DNA from: a virus
IMG/VR virus record: IMGVR_UViG_3300022851_000131
Span: 1 to 21,593 of that record
Direction: 5' to 3' (one strand)
Length of the DNA: 21,593 bases
Shown: positions 21,149-21,593 of the stretch, one piece after another
Layout of the letters: every line of letters starts with the position of its first letter
Position numbering within the stretch: the first letter of the stretch is position 1
Notes under the pieces: model-generated
Seen by the model: only the letters and a program-made list of their open reading frames with translations
The model's database searches: none
What the model was told of the DNA's origin: nothing
Translations under genes and position numbers: made by a program

Positions 21149-21593
21149 CCTAGAAATGGCTCTGGTACATACGCGCTTACAAGCGGTCAACCTGTTGTCA
21201 CCGGCACAGTAATTTCATCATCGGTGCACAACGCTTTGGCGGCTGATATTGCGGCTGAATTAACGAATTCTCTCGATAAAGACGGTCAAACGGTTGTTAC
21301 GGGCGATATTGACTTTAACGGTCTAGCCTTGATTCTTGATCCTACCGGCAATACTAAGATGCAAGCCGGCACAGACAATATTTTGGTGATAACGATCAAT
21401 AATGCGGCTGATTTCGAGCTTAGGGCTAACATCCTAAGAGCTTTATCTGGCTCGGTTATTGAGACAAACACCATTAACGAAACCACTTCCGGTTCTGGCG
21501 TCACTATTGATGGGGTTTTGGTCAAGGATGGGGGAGTTAACGGTTCATTAGGCGCAACTACCCCGTCTACTATTGCTGGCACGACACTAGACA
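21146..21593 (+). CDS. Tail fibre / receptor-binding protein, N-terminal fragment
   Basis: The frame runs open from ATT at 21146 to the window edge, about 149 codons. It reads (M)PRNGSGTYALTSGQPVVTG, then TVISSSVHNALAADIAAELT and NSLDKDGQTVVTGDIDFNG. This is the recurrent N-terminal anchor of podovirus tail fibres and spikes ('MPRNGSGTY.lp.gnpVvtGt.Iss..hN....Dia.alt.sl..dGqt'). It continues with strand repeats (IDGVLVKDGGVNGSLGATTP). The anchor would bind the tail and the missing C-terminus would contact the host. ATT as start is inferred from the RBS and conserved N-terminus; sequence error is an alternative. Confidence 0.75.
   Translation, partial: MPRNGSGTYALTSGQPVVTGTVISSSVHNALAADIAAELTNSLDKDGQTVVTGDIDFNGLALILDPTGNTKMQAGTDNILVITINNAADFELRANILRALSGSVIETNTINETTSGSGVTIDGVLVKDGGVNGSLGATTPSTIAGTTLD

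Noticed and set aside
21286-21582. 98-codon minus-strand ORF opposite the tail fibre
   Set aside because: The plus-strand frame carries the conserved tail fibre N-terminus and has a strong RBS.
1-21593. CRISPR array, insertion sequence or integrase
   Set aside because: No regularly spaced repeats, no transposase-like or recombinase-like proteins were seen on either strand.

Overview
The window is part of a tailed double-stranded DNA phage genome (or a prophage-like sequence), most likely podovirus-like. The rightward structural order is lysis genes, large terminase, portal, scaffold, major capsid, decoration-like protein, terminator, gp4-like tail adaptor, gp10/gp12-like tail nozzle, GNAT-fold protein, three large internal or ejection-type proteins, and the start of a tail fibre. 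That is the layout of phages with a short tail and internal virion proteins (P22-like and T7-like logic combined). No tape measure, sheath or tube gene is visible. No integrase, rRNA or tRNA was found. Base composition is moderate. A Gram-negative bacterial host is likely from the gene families, but the genus cannot be read from the sequence.

Region 1 (1 to about 2220, minus strand) is a tightly packed leftward operon of at least eight small genes. Four of them are short and were recovered by reading the minus strand. They include two single-span membrane peptides, a conserved phage protein (353-634), and a 211-residue protein (961-1596) that looks like a shrunken DNA polymerase sliding clamp. 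One gene (1858-2046) appears to start at ATA, behind a ribosome binding region almost identical to that of the gene before it.

Region 2 (2221-2893) is a gene-free divergent control region. It contains GCGTGA-type repeated words, a perfect 14-base palindrome next to nine G residues, several hairpins, a leftward promoter candidate with a perfect TTGACA box, and a weaker rightward promoter candidate.

Region 3 (2894-21593, plus strand) holds the late genes. They are mostly joined by TAATG stop/start overlaps. Two small ORFs and two membrane proteins precede an M15-family endolysin and a 3TM holin. Packaging and head genes follow. An intrinsic terminator after the decoration-like gene (12572-12600) probably limits readthrough from the abundant capsid transcripts into the tail genes. 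The tail and internal virion proteins come next; the 745-residue one carries two families of internal repeats. The window ends inside a tail fibre gene whose reading frame has no ATG, GTG or TTG near its conserved N-terminus and seems to start at ATT, 7 bases after a near-perfect Shine-Dalgarno sequence. It is preceded by what looks like a decayed small gene.

Replication genes, the small terminase subunit and spanins were not recognised. They may lie outside the window or be among the unassigned small proteins.
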